Part shown: one piece after another, positions 1-10,260 of the stretch
Layout of the letters: every line of letters starts with the position of its first letter
How positions within the stretch are numbered: the first letter of the stretch is position 1
Source of the DNA: Ryuthela nishihirai
Taxonomy: Eukaryota; Arthropoda; Arachnida; Araneae; Heptathelidae
Reading direction: 5' to 3'
Length of the DNA: 64,000 bases
NCBI GenBank assembly: GCA_038380435.1
Contig: JAWZYU010000011.1
Coordinates: 77,249,501 to 77,313,500 of the forward strand
Position numbers and translations under genes: made by a program
Notes under the pieces: generated by a model
What the model saw: the letters and a program-made list of their open reading frames with translations, nothing else
Told to the model about the DNA's origin: nothing
Databases searched by the model: none

Positions 1-1105
1 ATCATCATATATTATGGTTGATTGTGAGATCATATGGTATACCAGACAAGTTAGTTAACATAATGAAAGCTCTCTATAATAACACTGAGTCGTGTGTGAG
101 AATTGGTAAGGCTTGTAGCAATTGGTTTAGCATTACTTCTGGTGTTCGACAAGGGTGCATTTTGTCTCCTTTTCTCTTTAGCTTGGTTATTGACTATGTT
201 ATGCGAAATTCACTTCAAAGGAAAGATTTTGGACTTAAATGGACTGGAGATACGAAAATTTCTGATTTAGATTATGCTGATGATTTAGCCCTTTTGGCAA
301 ATGATGTTGATGAGATGAACTTTTTCATTCAAGCTGTTGATGAGATGAACTTTTTCATTCAAGCTGTTGATGAGACTGGTAGTAGAGTAGGTTTGGTTAT
401 AAACAGAGAGAAAACTAAAGTGATGAAAATTGGTCAGGCAGGCTGTGATTCAGTTAATCTGAATGGTTGCAGTCTTGAGCAGGTGTCACAGTTTAATTAT
501 CTTGGGAGCTATGTAACAGATAATGGTGATGTGCGGCATGAGATTAACAGATGAATAGGGATTGCTGCGGGGACTTTTAAGAATCTATGGAGAGTGTGGA
601 GAAATAGGGGTATACACCTATAGACTAAAATTAGACTGTATAATAGTTTGGTTCTTTCTAGGGTTAGTTATGGTAGTGAAACTTAGACACTTTGTAAACA
701 AGATAACAGGAAACTAGATGCTTTCGATTCCAGATGCTTACGCAGTATCTTGGGCATTAGGTGGTTCAACTTTGTAACTAATGATGCGGTTAGGCAAAGG
801 AGTTTGCAACCTCCTTTAAGCAGCATATTGTGCAGAGAGAGACTCCGCTGGTTTGGCCATGTTGCCCGTATGAAAACTATAGATTGGCGAATAGGGTTAT
901 GAACAGTGTGCCTAAAGGCCTCAGAAAGAAGGGGAGACTTAGGATGCGGTGGGCAGACAATGTCAAACAGGACCTTGTTAGAATTGGTGTGCAGTGGCCA
1001 GATGTAGTAGATGTAGCTCAGGATAGACTTGCTTGGAGAACTAAATTGCACGGTCTGGTTGGACCTCCGTAGCCCATGGCTGCTTGAGGATGATGATGAT
1101 GATGA
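1..1105 (+). pseudogene. RTE-clade LINE, 3' part of the ORF (copy R1), cut by the window edge
   Basis: Matches the C-terminal third of the intact RTE ORF at 17923-21093, from the reverse transcriptase to the end. The YADD active-site box lies near 275-285 and the conserved RQGC motif is intact. In-frame stops break the reading frame: CGA to TGA at about 552, a TAG in place of a Lys codon near 621, and a TAG in place of a Trp codon near 685. A 30-bp in-frame tandem duplication (about 308-370) repeats VDEMNFFIQA twice. The copy ends in the family's short GAT-type tail (1086-1105), as RTE elements do. The 5' end lies outside the window. Dead copy. Confidence 0.93.
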
Positions 1106-1226
1106 AGGTTACCTGGGGAGCTCACACTGCATATTTATAAGTTAGGGGGAAAAAATCCAGTTACATTTTCAAGCCACGTAACTTTGGCTTTTATACATCA
1201 TTTAGTTTACTTGCAATAATTGTTTA

Positions 1227-1957
1227 ATGCATTCCTTTTTTTGCAATAGCCCTATTTAATTTATTACCATTTAAATTTATTCCATTATTTAAAATAAACC
1301 ATTATATATATGTCACATCTTAATTTAACATCGATATCAAATTTACAAGAAAAAATGTTTAGAGCCAGAAGATTGGCAGTTTTTTTTTGTAATTGGATGG
1401 TGGAGCTAAATCTTTCTCTTTGGTACATAATTTGATTACTGTACAGATCAAAGCATTCTTATTTAAATTTCAACAAAAACACTAACCAGAATGTCAATTT
1501 GTAAACTTGACTTGAATTCATCAAAGTTAATTAACAATTGTCTACATATTGTTTACAGTACGAACATCCAGTCAACAAATATATCACACTATAATGCATT
1601 TCTTTTTTTGCAATAGCCCTATTTAATTTATTACCATTTAAATTTATTCCATTATTTAAAATAAACCATTATATATATGTCACGTCTTAATTTAACATCG
1701 ATATCAAATTTAGAAGAAAAAATGTTTAGAGCCAGAAGATTGGCAGTTTTTTGTAATTGGATGGTGGAGCTGAATCTTTCTCTTTGGTACATAATTTGAT
1801 TACTGTACAGATCAGAGCATTCTTATTTAAATTTCAACAAAAACACTAACCAGAATGTCAATTTGTAAACTTGACTTGAATTCATCAAAGTTAATTAACA
1901 ATTGTCTACATATTGTTTATAGTACGAACATCCAGTCAACAAATATATCACACTATA
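1227..1957. repeat. Tandem duplication, two units of about 365 bp
   Basis: Unit 1 (1227-1593) and unit 2 (1594-1957) are nearly identical over their whole length, differing by a few substitutions and the length of T runs. Both begin ATGCATT and end CACACTATA. No coding potential. The high identity points to a recent local duplication rather than two independent insertions. Confidence 0.93.
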
Positions 1958-2326
1958 ATTTGAGCTCTAGATTGAAATTTCGAGATTGCCTTAAGCCTAA
2001 TTAACATGATTCACTATATAATCATAGCATAACTACATAAAGCAAAATCAAATATCTTTCTTGAACATTGTGGGAACCAAATAGCACAGAATTACTTCAG
2101 GTATAGAAAATTTTCATGATTATAGAAATACATTATAAAGATTAATCGTCAGCTCATCAAAGTTTGACTTCTACCTGCATATTCAATTGTTGCTGATTCA
2201 AATAACAGCCAAGGGGATGTCAAACGTGGCACTCCTCGCTGATGTCATGACTTTAAATTTAATGTTGCTCCTTTAAAATAGTATTACCTCTGTATCTCCT
2301 ACTTTGTGTATAAAAGAAACAGCAAC
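1958..2326. other. AT-rich sequence with no recognised feature
   Basis: No ORF, repeat or RNA gene recognised. Probably decayed repeat sequence downstream of the NUBP2 exon at 4977-5046. Confidence 0.5.
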
Positions 2327-2365
2327 AATTAAGCAGTGAAGGTGTTCCACCTTCACTGCTTAATT
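2327..2365. repeat. Perfect 18-bp hairpin with a 3-nt loop
   Basis: Arms 2327-2344 and 2348-2365 are exact reverse complements around a TTC loop. No T run or coding context suggests a terminator. Probably a small inverted duplication. Confidence 0.85.
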
Positions 2366-2379
2366 AAAAATAGTCCATC

Positions 2380-4175
2380 CAGAAAATAGTATTTAAAAAA
2401 GATAGATATTTTCACCCCATTTCCAAGTAGAAAACATTCATGTTCATGAAAAGGACATTCCAAACTTTGAAGTTGGGTTGGGTTGTTTTACCTCTGAGCG
2501 GCACTTTTTTGCACACAATGGGCTAAATGGCCAGGTCACATGGACCCCGAAGGCTCAGAGAAGGTTGGGGGAGGGGACCCACTGGAACAGCTGTTGGGAG
2601 ACAGATGGTAGCCTCCCGTCAAGGCCATCCAGCGTGTTCTTTAACGTGCACAGGGTATGGCTCTCCCGCACACGGGGCCACGGCTTAACGTTCCATCCAA
2701 CGGACGATGGCCTTTCCAAGCCCATCGGTGTCCCCTACTGACCGTGGGCAGGGCGGGGAATTTTGCAGAGATAAATCTCAACGCTGACCCAGCTGGGACT
2801 CGAACCTGGGAACTACAGATTACAAGCCTGGCACGCTACCGACTGAGCCACCCCCGCCCCCAAACTTTGGAGACTAACTTGAAAGAGTGCAGTGTAGATT
2901 TAAATGAAATACATGAACAGAGTTATGATGGAGCAGCTGTCATGAGCGGCACATATAATGGGGTGCAAACTAAGATTGAAGCAAATTACAACAATTTAAA
3001 ATATGTGCACTGTGTGACTCATAACATGAAAGTGGTTGTTATATAATGCTATCTCTGTATCAGTTGAAGCAAAAATGATTTTAGATTTGGTCTAACAATT
3101 TGCAGTCTATTTCTAAAATGTGTACCTAAACATTAGTAAAGGGTGGGGAAACACTTCAGTTTATGTCTGACTGCTAAATATATCATTAAAAAAATTTCTA
3201 CAACTTGCTGGTTTTCAAGGTATAAATCTTTACATGCTTTGAAATATAAATTTACAGATGCGATGAAGACACTGACTCAAATAATTCTTCGTAGTAAAAA
3301 CAATGAAAGCAAATTAATTAAATGAAGAAATTTTGAATTTCAAAAGCATTAAGAAATTAGAAAATTTTGGAAACATTTTTCTCTTGAAATACTATGAAAA
3401 ATTTTGAAATCAGATGCTGTTTCTAAATTTTTGGTATCCTTAGATGCTGACCATTCAAAAATCTCCAACTACTGTACAGTGCATGAGGATGTTTGCAGGA
3501 ATCAGGGAACAGTTTTAATAAATTCATTAAAAGTGCAAAAAAAGGGTATTTCCAGACTTCTCACGTGCTTAAAATCAAACATATGGATGGCAAGCTGTGT
3601 GAGGACCAGATGCGAAAAATCACTTCAAAATAGAGATATTCAATGCTACTTTCAACAGAGCTATTTTGGAACTCAAAAGGCATTTTAAGAATTTAAATGA
3701 GACCACTAACAGTTTCATTCCCCTGCATCAAAAAACTTCACAAGCAGTAACATATGAAGAGTTAAATGAAGCTACAGAGCTTCTCACCAGAAAATATAAA
3801 TCTGACTTAAGATCTTCAATTGATCAGCTTTGTATAATTTAGGACTAGCTCGAAACTAGAAATAGCTAAAATTTCTACCATAAGCGGTTAATTAATTGAT
3901 TATTCAACACTACTCTCTTATTTAAGCTTTTCCAGAGGTGTATATTGTTCTTTTACTCTTTCTAACACTACTGGTAACAGTAACATCAGAATGCTCATTT
4001 TCAATTTGAAATTTAAAATTTATCAAAAATTATCTCAGAAATAAAATGACAGAAGAAAATTTATCAGGCCTTGCCACATTATCTACAGAAAATGAATAGG
4101 CACTAAAATTAAAAATTAATAAGATTGTTGAAACATTTGCAGAATTAAGGAAAAATCAAAACTCTAGGCTAAGCT
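2380..4175 (+). pseudogene. hAT-family transposase relic (ZMYM-like type)
   Basis: Scattered reading-frame blocks on the plus strand resemble the hAT transposases related to zinc finger MYM-type proteins. DGAAVMSGTYNGVQTKI lies near 2928-2976, followed by YVHCVTHNM, then KYKFTDAMKTLTQIILRSKN (near 3245-3300) and KSDAVSKFLVSLDADHSKIS (near 3405-3465). A C-terminal dimerisation-like block (NYLRNKMTEENLSGLATL, near 4025-4075) follows. Many stops and frameshifts separate the blocks, and a SINE (2470-2859) splits the N-terminal part. No terminal inverted repeats were identified, so the ends are approximate. The gene is dead; the family assignment rests on recognised motif order. Confidence 0.72.
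2470..2859 (-). mobile_element. tRNA-derived SINE, family A (full length)
   Basis: Read on the minus strand, it starts with a tRNA-like head: A box GTGGCTCAGTCGGTAGCG, then B box GGTTCGAGTCC (plus positions about 2796-2808). A conserved body of about 290 bp follows, with a tail of CAACCCAACC repeats. A 10-bp target duplication (CCAAACTTTG) flanks it at 2460-2469 and 2860-2869. The anticodon-like triplet reads TGT in a Thr-like arm. It interrupts the hAT relic, so it is younger than that element. Confidence 0.92.
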
Positions 4176-4976
4176 AATAAATTGAAGCTTTGTGTTTTGT
4201 ACTAAAAACTGATATAGGAATCATCAGTCTCTCATTTCAGAATCTGACAACTTGTGTAATGGACATGGGCCCTGGAAGGATTAAAGAACATCAGAGAGAT
4301 ATTGAACAGGAGATATCGAATACAACATTGGTAAAAAAAAATATATTGCACAATTAGGCAATACCAGATTTCAAAAGTACTAAAATAATTGTAGCATCTT
4401 ATACACAATATTAAATGGATCTATATGAAAAACTTGTGATTTATGAAAACCAACACATACATATATGCTGTAATGAAAATATTTATATTCCAACAAATTC
4501 ATGGACATTATTTTTAGGCAAACAAAAAAAATGCACAGTACAACCCAGCAAAAATACAGCAATAAAGTTGCAACAACAAACTGCAAAAATACAGCAATAA
4601 AAGTGCAATGACAAACTGCAAAATTTGGACCAATGACAAAACCCATATAACCACAAATGGACATCAGAACATCAAAACAAGGAGATCGGTGACATATAAC
4701 CTCCAAAACCAATAAACCACTATTTCAGTCACTTCCAAGGATGGTGAAGCAGCATTTGAAACATAAGAAGAAATCAATACAAGGTGGCATCGTAGAGAAA
4801 TAACAGTGGAGTTGTGATCTTTTATTTACCTCTTCTACTCTCTTCTCTCACCAATGTTGGCTGCAGTTGAGCACCAACAAAAGGAACATTAATGATTAGT
4901 GAAAATAGTGAATTATATTCTAGTAAGTGCAAACTTTACTTTCTTACAGTATTATTTTTAACACAATTTTGCTTAC
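4176..4976. other. Region 3' of the NUBP2 exon at 4977-5046; no gene recognised
   Basis: Contains a short imperfect tandem repeat (about 4553-4615, AATACAGCAATAAA units). The last NUBP2 exon should lie downstream on the minus strand, but I could not identify it here. A short minus-strand open block near 4815-4880 was considered and not accepted. Confidence 0.5.
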
Positions 4977-5046
4977 CAAGAAATGGAATATTCATTTCAG
5001 AAGCTAAAGCTTCTCCCCCACCTTTAGAAAATACAGCAGTACATTC
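4977..5046 (-). CDS. NUBP2: NUBP2 coding exon (ECTAVFSKGGGEALA segment)
   Basis: A 70-nt exon encoding ECTAVFSKGGGEALASE followed by MNIPFL and the first base of a Gly codon. This matches the NUBP2 segment just after the CPxC motif, where vertebrate proteins read ECTSVFSRGGGE. The acceptor is TTTATTACAG and the donor GTAAGC (phase 1). It continues in phase from the exon at 24544-24654, which ends with the CPTCQ codons. The product is a P-loop NTPase that forms the cytosolic scaffold with NUBP1 for 4Fe-4S cluster assembly (known for the family). The downstream exon starting near the VPLDP motif was not found, so it may lie beyond position 1. Confidence 0.88.
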
Positions 5047-5410
5047 CTGTAATAAAGAAATAATGTAGAAATAATTATTACAGATATTACAATATTAAAA
5101 ACATGTTAAGAGCAATTACATCAGCCTAATAACTACATAACGTAATCTCTTTTCTAGTAATTATAAGTTATTTACTAAACCATCCATTAAGTTAAATTTA
5201 AAAGATAATGATTTCGAATCTATTATCTATATTCTTTCGACTAATGATCCAGCACATGTATATTTCCTCCTATACTTAAATTTTCCTTGATAATTTCCAT
5301 TTCTTGTTCAAATATCACAAAATAATAAATTTTAAATGGCTAATTTTTAACTCTTAAACAACCAACAGAATGTTTTGTGTTTTTCAAAATCCCCATAAAT
5401 GATATTGTAA
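5047..5410. other. NUBP2 intron sequence, no feature seen
   Basis: AT-rich, with no ORF or repeat recognised, up to the 5' TIR of the Tc1-like element. Confidence 0.5.
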
Positions 5411-5432
5411 TATACGCAGTTGTATTAGAATA

Positions 5433-5496
5433 ATATGGCCACCCACGGAATCGGTATTGGGCGTTCATTCAATACCGATTCCGTGGGTGGCCATAT
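5433..5496. repeat. Perfect 27-bp hairpin, 10-nt loop, inside the Tc1-like 5' end
   Basis: Arms 5433-5459 and 5470-5496 are exact reverse complements. The left arm includes the inner end of the 5' TIR (ATATGGCCACCCA); the right arm is an inverted copy of the same stretch. The 3' end of the element has no such structure, so it is an inverted duplication in this copy. Confidence 0.93.
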
Positions 5497-6257
5497 AATA
5501 TCGGTATCACCCAGGCATGTCACAGAGTGCACATGACAAGGAGATATAAGCAGCCAGCCAGGACAGATGAGCTGTAGTGCATAGCGTGAGCACAATGGGC
5601 AGAGGTACTGATTTGACAGACATTCAAAAAAGTAGGATCGTCAGCTACTGCGCAAGGGTGGAAGCATCTAGGAAACAGCAGACTTCATGGGTTGTTCACA
5701 AGGTGTTGTAGTAAGGGTGTACCAAGAATGGACCGCTGGCATACCGAGTACCTCCAGAAGTTACAACTGTGGAGCCCCAAAGGCCATCGACCCCAGAGGA
5801 AAATGTCGCATCCGTCAACTGGTAAAGGGCAATCGATGCAGAACAGTGCAGCAATTGACCCTCAAATGAATGTTGGGGCACCCAGGTATGTGTCCCCGAT
5901 AACAGCAGAGCAAACCCTGTTACGCATGGGTCTATGGAGTCGACGCTTCATAAAGGTGCCCATGTTAACCAAGGTCCATCAGCAATGATGCCTGTAGTTC
6001 ACACGGGACTACCGTCATTGGACAGTGGAAGAGTGGAAAAAGGTTGCCTTCTCTGATGAATTGAGGCTTCTACTCCACAGAAGTGACGGGCAGTGGCGGA
6101 TACGGCATCAGACACATGAGAACCAACACCCAGACACGCTTGTTGGTCAAGTACAGGCCAGCGGTGGCAGTGTGCATGTCTGGGGGATGTTTTCCTGTTA
6201 TGACCTGGGACCGCTGGTACCACTAGATGGGTCCCTGAACGCCAATGACTACCTGTA

Positions 6258-7768
6258 GAAGTTGGAGGCTCGCGGCCTGTGTGGGCCCGCCATGACCAGC
6301 GGGCTTATCGATGGAACAGCCAAACTAAGAGTCCCACATGAATGAGATTTGGACTGGCTGCAGTAGAGGAGCTTGGGTTCCTCTGTGAAGTTTGGTCCGT
6401 GTTGCTGTGGTCTTGTAAGCCCCGGTAGGCGGAGAGCTTTGTCGGGGTCGTGGGAGGGCAGACGGCTGGTTTTGGGCTTTGGCTGGCCAGGTGTCCCCGA
6501 AGCGGCCTCGGCACAGTGCAGAAGCTGAGACGGCAAGCGGCGATGTGGTTGCACGGCTCGATGGAGAGGACGAAGTCGGGGGTCAGCCGAAAGGGTGTGG
6601 GGGCACCTGAGTAAGTGTGGCTTATCGACGGAAGCACCTAGGAGCCTCTACTGGGCTCTAAACATTAGGACTTCTGAATTATATTAGGCCTTTGCAGTGG
6701 AGGAACTTGGGTTCCTCTGCGAAGTGGGGTCCAGGTGCTGCAGTTGTGTGAGCCCCGGTAGGAAGATAGCCTGGTCGGGGCTATGGATGGTGCGCGGACC
6801 TGTTTGTGAGCTGCAGGACTAGCATTCCCTGATTCGGCCTCGGCCCGGTGGTGAAGCCGAGACGGCGAGCGGGCTGTGGTGCCCGGCTCGATGGAGAGGA
6901 CTAAGTTGGGGTCTTGCTGAAAGGGCTGGGTGTCTCCTGATTAGGCTTGACTTGTCGACGGAAGTACCTAAGAGCCTCTGCTGTGGAGGTCGCTAAAAGC
7001 TAGGACTTCAGTTTATTTTTCTGGCTCAAAATTCAAAAGACTAAGATCTTTTTATTTACATATTGGCAAGTTTCTGGACTGAATTCAGTGAGTGTTGGGC
7101 ATTTCCTAGGCAGCACTCTAAATTATTAAAAGATCCCACTCTCACTGCACCTCAATGATTATATCTTCAAGCAGACTAATAAAATCCCAAGTAGTGCTTT
7201 CTCTTCACATAAGGTCTTCTCCCGCTGTAGGCAGGTACAATGCAAGGCAAGTTTAAAGGATAGGAGCCTTTTTAGTACATAGTGGTTTCTGTGACTTCTC
7301 CCACAAGGTGATATGCAGCCAATGTGCTGCGGTGCACCGGGGTTGTCACGATTTACTTCATTGTCCATCCTCGCTCCCCCCCCCCCTCCCGAATAGGAGC
7401 CACCTTGTTGAGGTGGGGGGCTTGAGGGCCTTAGTGAAGTTGAAGGTTCTGTTGACCGGAGTGGCACCGGTTGGACAGAAAGATGGAAGGGACAGACTAA
7501 GAGCTCCCGTCACAGGAGCTGAGGCAACTTGGATTGTATATCCTTGTTTGTGGCGATCGGGGACATAGATTAAATTTAGGTTTTGACTGATGGATGAACT
7601 TTACTTCTATAGTACTGTTCGCCATAGGTAGTCATGGAGTGAGCTGTATCTATATGGTACTGTCTTGCCCTCGACTGTAGTTAGTGGAGATTTTGGCATT
7701 ATCCCTATAGATGACGTGCAGTCCTTGAACTGCATTACATCTGGGTTTTATCATTCATTTTAATTTCC
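6258..7768. mobile_element. GC-rich unclassified insertion with two direct repeats (about 1.5 kb)
   Basis: It interrupts the Tc1-like transposase between the codons for NANDYL and SILAD. The target string CCTGT is found at both borders. The first half holds two related units of about 350 bp (about 6360-6660 and 6700-7010), each with GAGGA(G/A)CTTGGGTTCCTCT, AGCCCCGGTAGG, GGCTCGATGGAGAGGAC and a GTCGACGGAAG-like string. A polyC run (7377-7388), a GCCACCTTGTTGAGGTGGGG block and an AT-richer 3' part follow, ending TTTTAATTT. Related sequence in inverse orientation occupies 33965-34789. No coding domain was recognised. A UTR-rich or non-autonomous retroelement is possible; the class is unknown. 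Confidence 0.6.
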
Positions 7769-7848
7769 TGTCCATCCTCGCTGACACATGCATCCCTTCA
7801 TGTTGGACGTTTACTCTGGTGGTGATGGTGTCTACCAACAGGGCAATG

Positions 7849-8237
7849 AGGGGCGGGGGTGGCTCAGTCGGTAGCGCGCCAGGCTCCTAATCTGTAGTTC
7901 CCAGGTTCGAGTCCCAGCTGAGTCAGCGTTGAGATTTATCTCTGCAAAATTCCCCGTCCTGCCCACGGTCAGTAGGGGACACCGATGGGCTTGGAAAGAC
8001 CGCCATCCATCGGATGGGATGTTAAGCCGTGGCTCCGTGTGTGGGAGAGCCATACCCTGTGCACGTTAAAGAACACGCTGGATGGCCTTGATGGGAGACT
8101 ACCATCTGTCTCCCAACAGCTGTTCCAGTGGGTCCCCTCCCCCAACCTTCTCTGAGCCTTCGGGGTCCATGTGACCTGGCCATTTAGCCCATTGTGTGCA
8201 AAAAGTGCCGCTCAGAGGTAAAACAATACAACCTAAC
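7849..8237 (+). mobile_element. tRNA-derived SINE, family A (full length)
   Basis: Starts with the tRNA-like head (A box TGGCTCAGTCGGTAGCG near 7860, B box GGTTCGAGTCC near 7904) and ends in an ACCTAACC-type tail. It is flanked by a 14-bp target duplication with one mismatch: CCAACAGGGCAATG at 7835-7848 and CCAACAGGACAATG at 8238-8251. It sits inside the Tc1-like transposase, exactly between the codons for YQQ and DN. Confidence 0.94.
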
Positions 8238-8835
8238 CCAACAGGACAATGTGCCCTGCCATGTCGCTAAGGTGGTGCATAACTGGTTCCAGAAACACGA
8301 CAGCGATGTCTCCATTCTCCCTAGGCTGGCGAAATCGCCCGACCTCAATCTCATAGAGCACTTGTGGGACTATTTGGATTGACAGGTTCAGCAAGCGGAC
8401 CCACAACCACATCATCTCCGGAACCTCTGTGCTCTGCTGGAATCCGAACAGGCACGTATGCCTCTGGCAACCTTCCAGGGCCTCATTGCGTCCATGCCAC
8501 ACCATCTTGCCACTGTCATCCGGGCCAAGGGTGGTTATTCCCATTATTAGGTAGGTGGTCATATTATTCTGATACGACTGTGTATATGTTCATTTACCTT
8601 TTTTTTTTTCTTTTAATTCCCTATGTTCAACTGCTTAAAATTAAATGCTATTTCTTTGATATGTAACATGACCTATTTCTATTCATTATTAACTTCGATT
8701 CTGAAGTCCATATATCTAAACTAGAAGAACATATCATCTCTGATGAATATGGGAATTTTGTTTTCAAAGAGAATAAAGCTTTCATTTACCTACTTTTGCA
8801 TACTTTAAAAGTTTTAATTCGAACTAATGGATGAT

Positions 8836-9182
8836 TGGGTTGGGATGATTTACCTCTAAGGGGCACTTTTTTGCACACAATGGGCTAAATGGCTAGGTAA
8901 CAAAGACCCCAAGGGCTCGGAGAAGGGTTGAGAAGGGGATCCACTGAACAAATGTTGAGACAGATGTTAACATCCTGTTAAGGCATCTAACATGTTTTTT
9001 AATGTGCACAGGGTACTGCTCTCCTATACATGGGGGCATGGCTTAATGACCCATCTTATAGATGTCAGCCTTTCCAAGCCTATTGGTGTCCCCTTTCTGA
9101 CTGCAACCAATCATCCAGCATGTTCTTTAATTAACACAGGGTATTGCTCTCCTATACACAAGGCCACAGTTTAATGTCCCAG
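8836..9182 (-). mobile_element. tRNA-derived SINE, family A, old and diverged
   Basis: Read from the minus-strand 3' end: GTTGGGATGATTTACCTCTA, then GCACTTTTTTGCACACAATG, and the body in the same order as the intact copies, with many substitutions and a partial internal repeat near 9110-9180. The tRNA-like head is missing or unrecognisable. Clearly older than the copies at 2470 and 7849. Confidence 0.82.
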
Positions 9183-9500
9183 AGAATTTTTCAGTTTTCT
9201 CTTCAAACAAAAGAGTTGGCCTCCTCAGTGTAAGGGGGCAACTTATTGTTGGAAATGCAAACCTCATTATCTTCACATTCTACCATCAAAATTTCCGATT
9301 TCTAACATAAATACATCATTTGCAAAAAATGTGTAATTTTCACATTTTTTTCACTGTTAGAGAGTGCAATTTAAACTTTGGTCAGATTTGGAAAGTGCAA
9401 ATAATAACATTTCATCAATATCTATCCAACACAAAAAAAAATCATTTATCTCTAAACACCAAGCATTTTTTTAAACGAGATAAAAAACAACATTCACAAA
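9183..9500. repeat. Relic unit of the dispersed array repeat also present at 21400-22260
   Basis: Carries the family marks in order: ACAAAAGAGTTG, TGTAAGGGGGCAA, ATGCAAACCTCAT, CACATTCTACCATCAAAAT, TAGAGAGTGCAATTTAAACTTT, and CAATATCTATCCAACACAAA. A short upstream part (about 8735-8830, TTCAAAGAGAATAAAG and AATTCGAACTAATGGATGA) belongs to the same family and is split from it by the old SINE. Confidence 0.75.
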
Positions 9501-10160
9501 TTAAAGATTAATGATTCAGAAGAGTAAGATCATAGATAAATGCATACACTATTTTTGCATTGTTTTATTAAAAAATTGCAAAAATAATTTTTATTCAAAT
9601 TTGTAATATATATATAATTTATTCAATAAAAATTCAAGTTTGTAACTTGAATTTACTGCATGTCAAAAATCTATCACTAAAGTCAACTACTGTTATTTAT
9701 TCAGGAAAACATGAATAGGCTTTAATAAATATATATTGTATTCTGTAAATAATTACTCATGACATGAGAGCTATAGAAAATAGAAATTCAGTTGCTACCT
9801 ACATCAACCTAGAAAATTTACAAAACAAAAATTATGGACATGCTTGTACAAAAATGTATATATAATTCACTACCAAATACTATTAGCCAAGCCTGGATCT
9901 AGAAATATATGGGGGGGGGGAGGCCAGAAATTGGATTTCAATTGCGATATAACATTTTCCTCTCCATTTTACTGGTCTTTAAAAATTTACTTGAAAAATA
10001 CATGAATCATTTTTTTTGCCTTTACCCTTATTAGCATTCTCAAAGGATGGGGGACATGTTCCCCACCCCCTTTCAGAGCAACATTGGAAAAGGAAGTTGC
10101 CTTCCCCAATCACAGATAGCAACATGAGTTACAAAGGTTTGGCTAGATTTATAAATCACA
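9501..10160. other. AT-rich intron sequence with low-complexity tracts
   Basis: TA-rich stretches, a G run near 9911-9920 and a short GGAAAAGGAAGTTGCCTTCC patch near 10085. No gene recognised. Confidence 0.5.
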
Positions 10161-10164
10161 TCAG

Positions 10165-10260
10165 TGGACAGAGTTGGTGCTAGTTTAGTGATTAGAACAC
10201 TCTAGCATGAATCTGGAGAGATGGGTTCAAGTCTCATACACTGTCAAAACTATTTACTTT
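10165..10260 (+). repeat. tRNA-like SINE relic
   Basis: TTTAGTGATTAGAACACT resembles an A-box arm and GGGTTCAAGTCTC a B box, spaced as in a tRNA. There is no acceptor pairing or intact cloverleaf. Probably a SINE head, not a tRNA gene. Confidence 0.5.

Larger units (their letters stand above)
5411..8586 (+). pseudogene. Tc1-like transposon (DD36E spacing), split by two later insertions
   Basis: Terminal inverted repeats of about 35 bp flank it: TATACGCAGTTGTATTAG at the left, and the reverse complement TATACACAGTCGTATCAG at the right, with TA at both borders. The transposase starts at 5595 (MGRGTDLTDIQKSRIV), continues through frame-shifted HTH blocks (VVRVYQEWTAGIPSTSR) and KVAFSDELRLLLHRSDG near 6045, to GPLVPLDGSLNANDYL near 6210-6257. 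It resumes after an insertion at about 7769 (MLDVYSGGDGVYQQ), and again after a SINE at 8238 (DNVPCHVAKV through SPDLNLIEHLWDY). There are 36 residues between the second Asp and the Glu, which is the DD36E spacing and not the classical DD34E. Frameshifts and stops make it inactive. Confidence 0.88.

Noticed and set aside
1080..1105. GAT repeat as an independent microsatellite
   Set aside because: The same repeat follows the RTE stop codon at 13961, 21110 and 47189, so it is the element's 3' tail.
2474..2500. Telomere-like GGGTTGGGTT sequence suggesting interstitial telomere repeats
   Set aside because: Only two or three units at each site, always at the 3' end of SINE-A, with target duplications; it is the SINE tail.
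4815..4890. Minus-strand block reading VPFVGAQLQPTLVREESRRG next to a GTAAAT, as the next NUBP2 exon
   Set aside because: It partly resembles the segment after the IPFLG motif, but no AG acceptor gives the right phase: splicing at CTGCAG leads to a stop after eight codons. The intron would also be only about 80 bp.
7850..7925. A genuine tRNA gene (GGCTCAGTCGGTAG ... GGTTCGAGTCC)
   Set aside because: A and B boxes are good, but the acceptor arm does not pair and a conserved SINE body with a target duplication follows. The same applies to the heads at 2800, 39890, 40640, 41030, 46880 and 49524.
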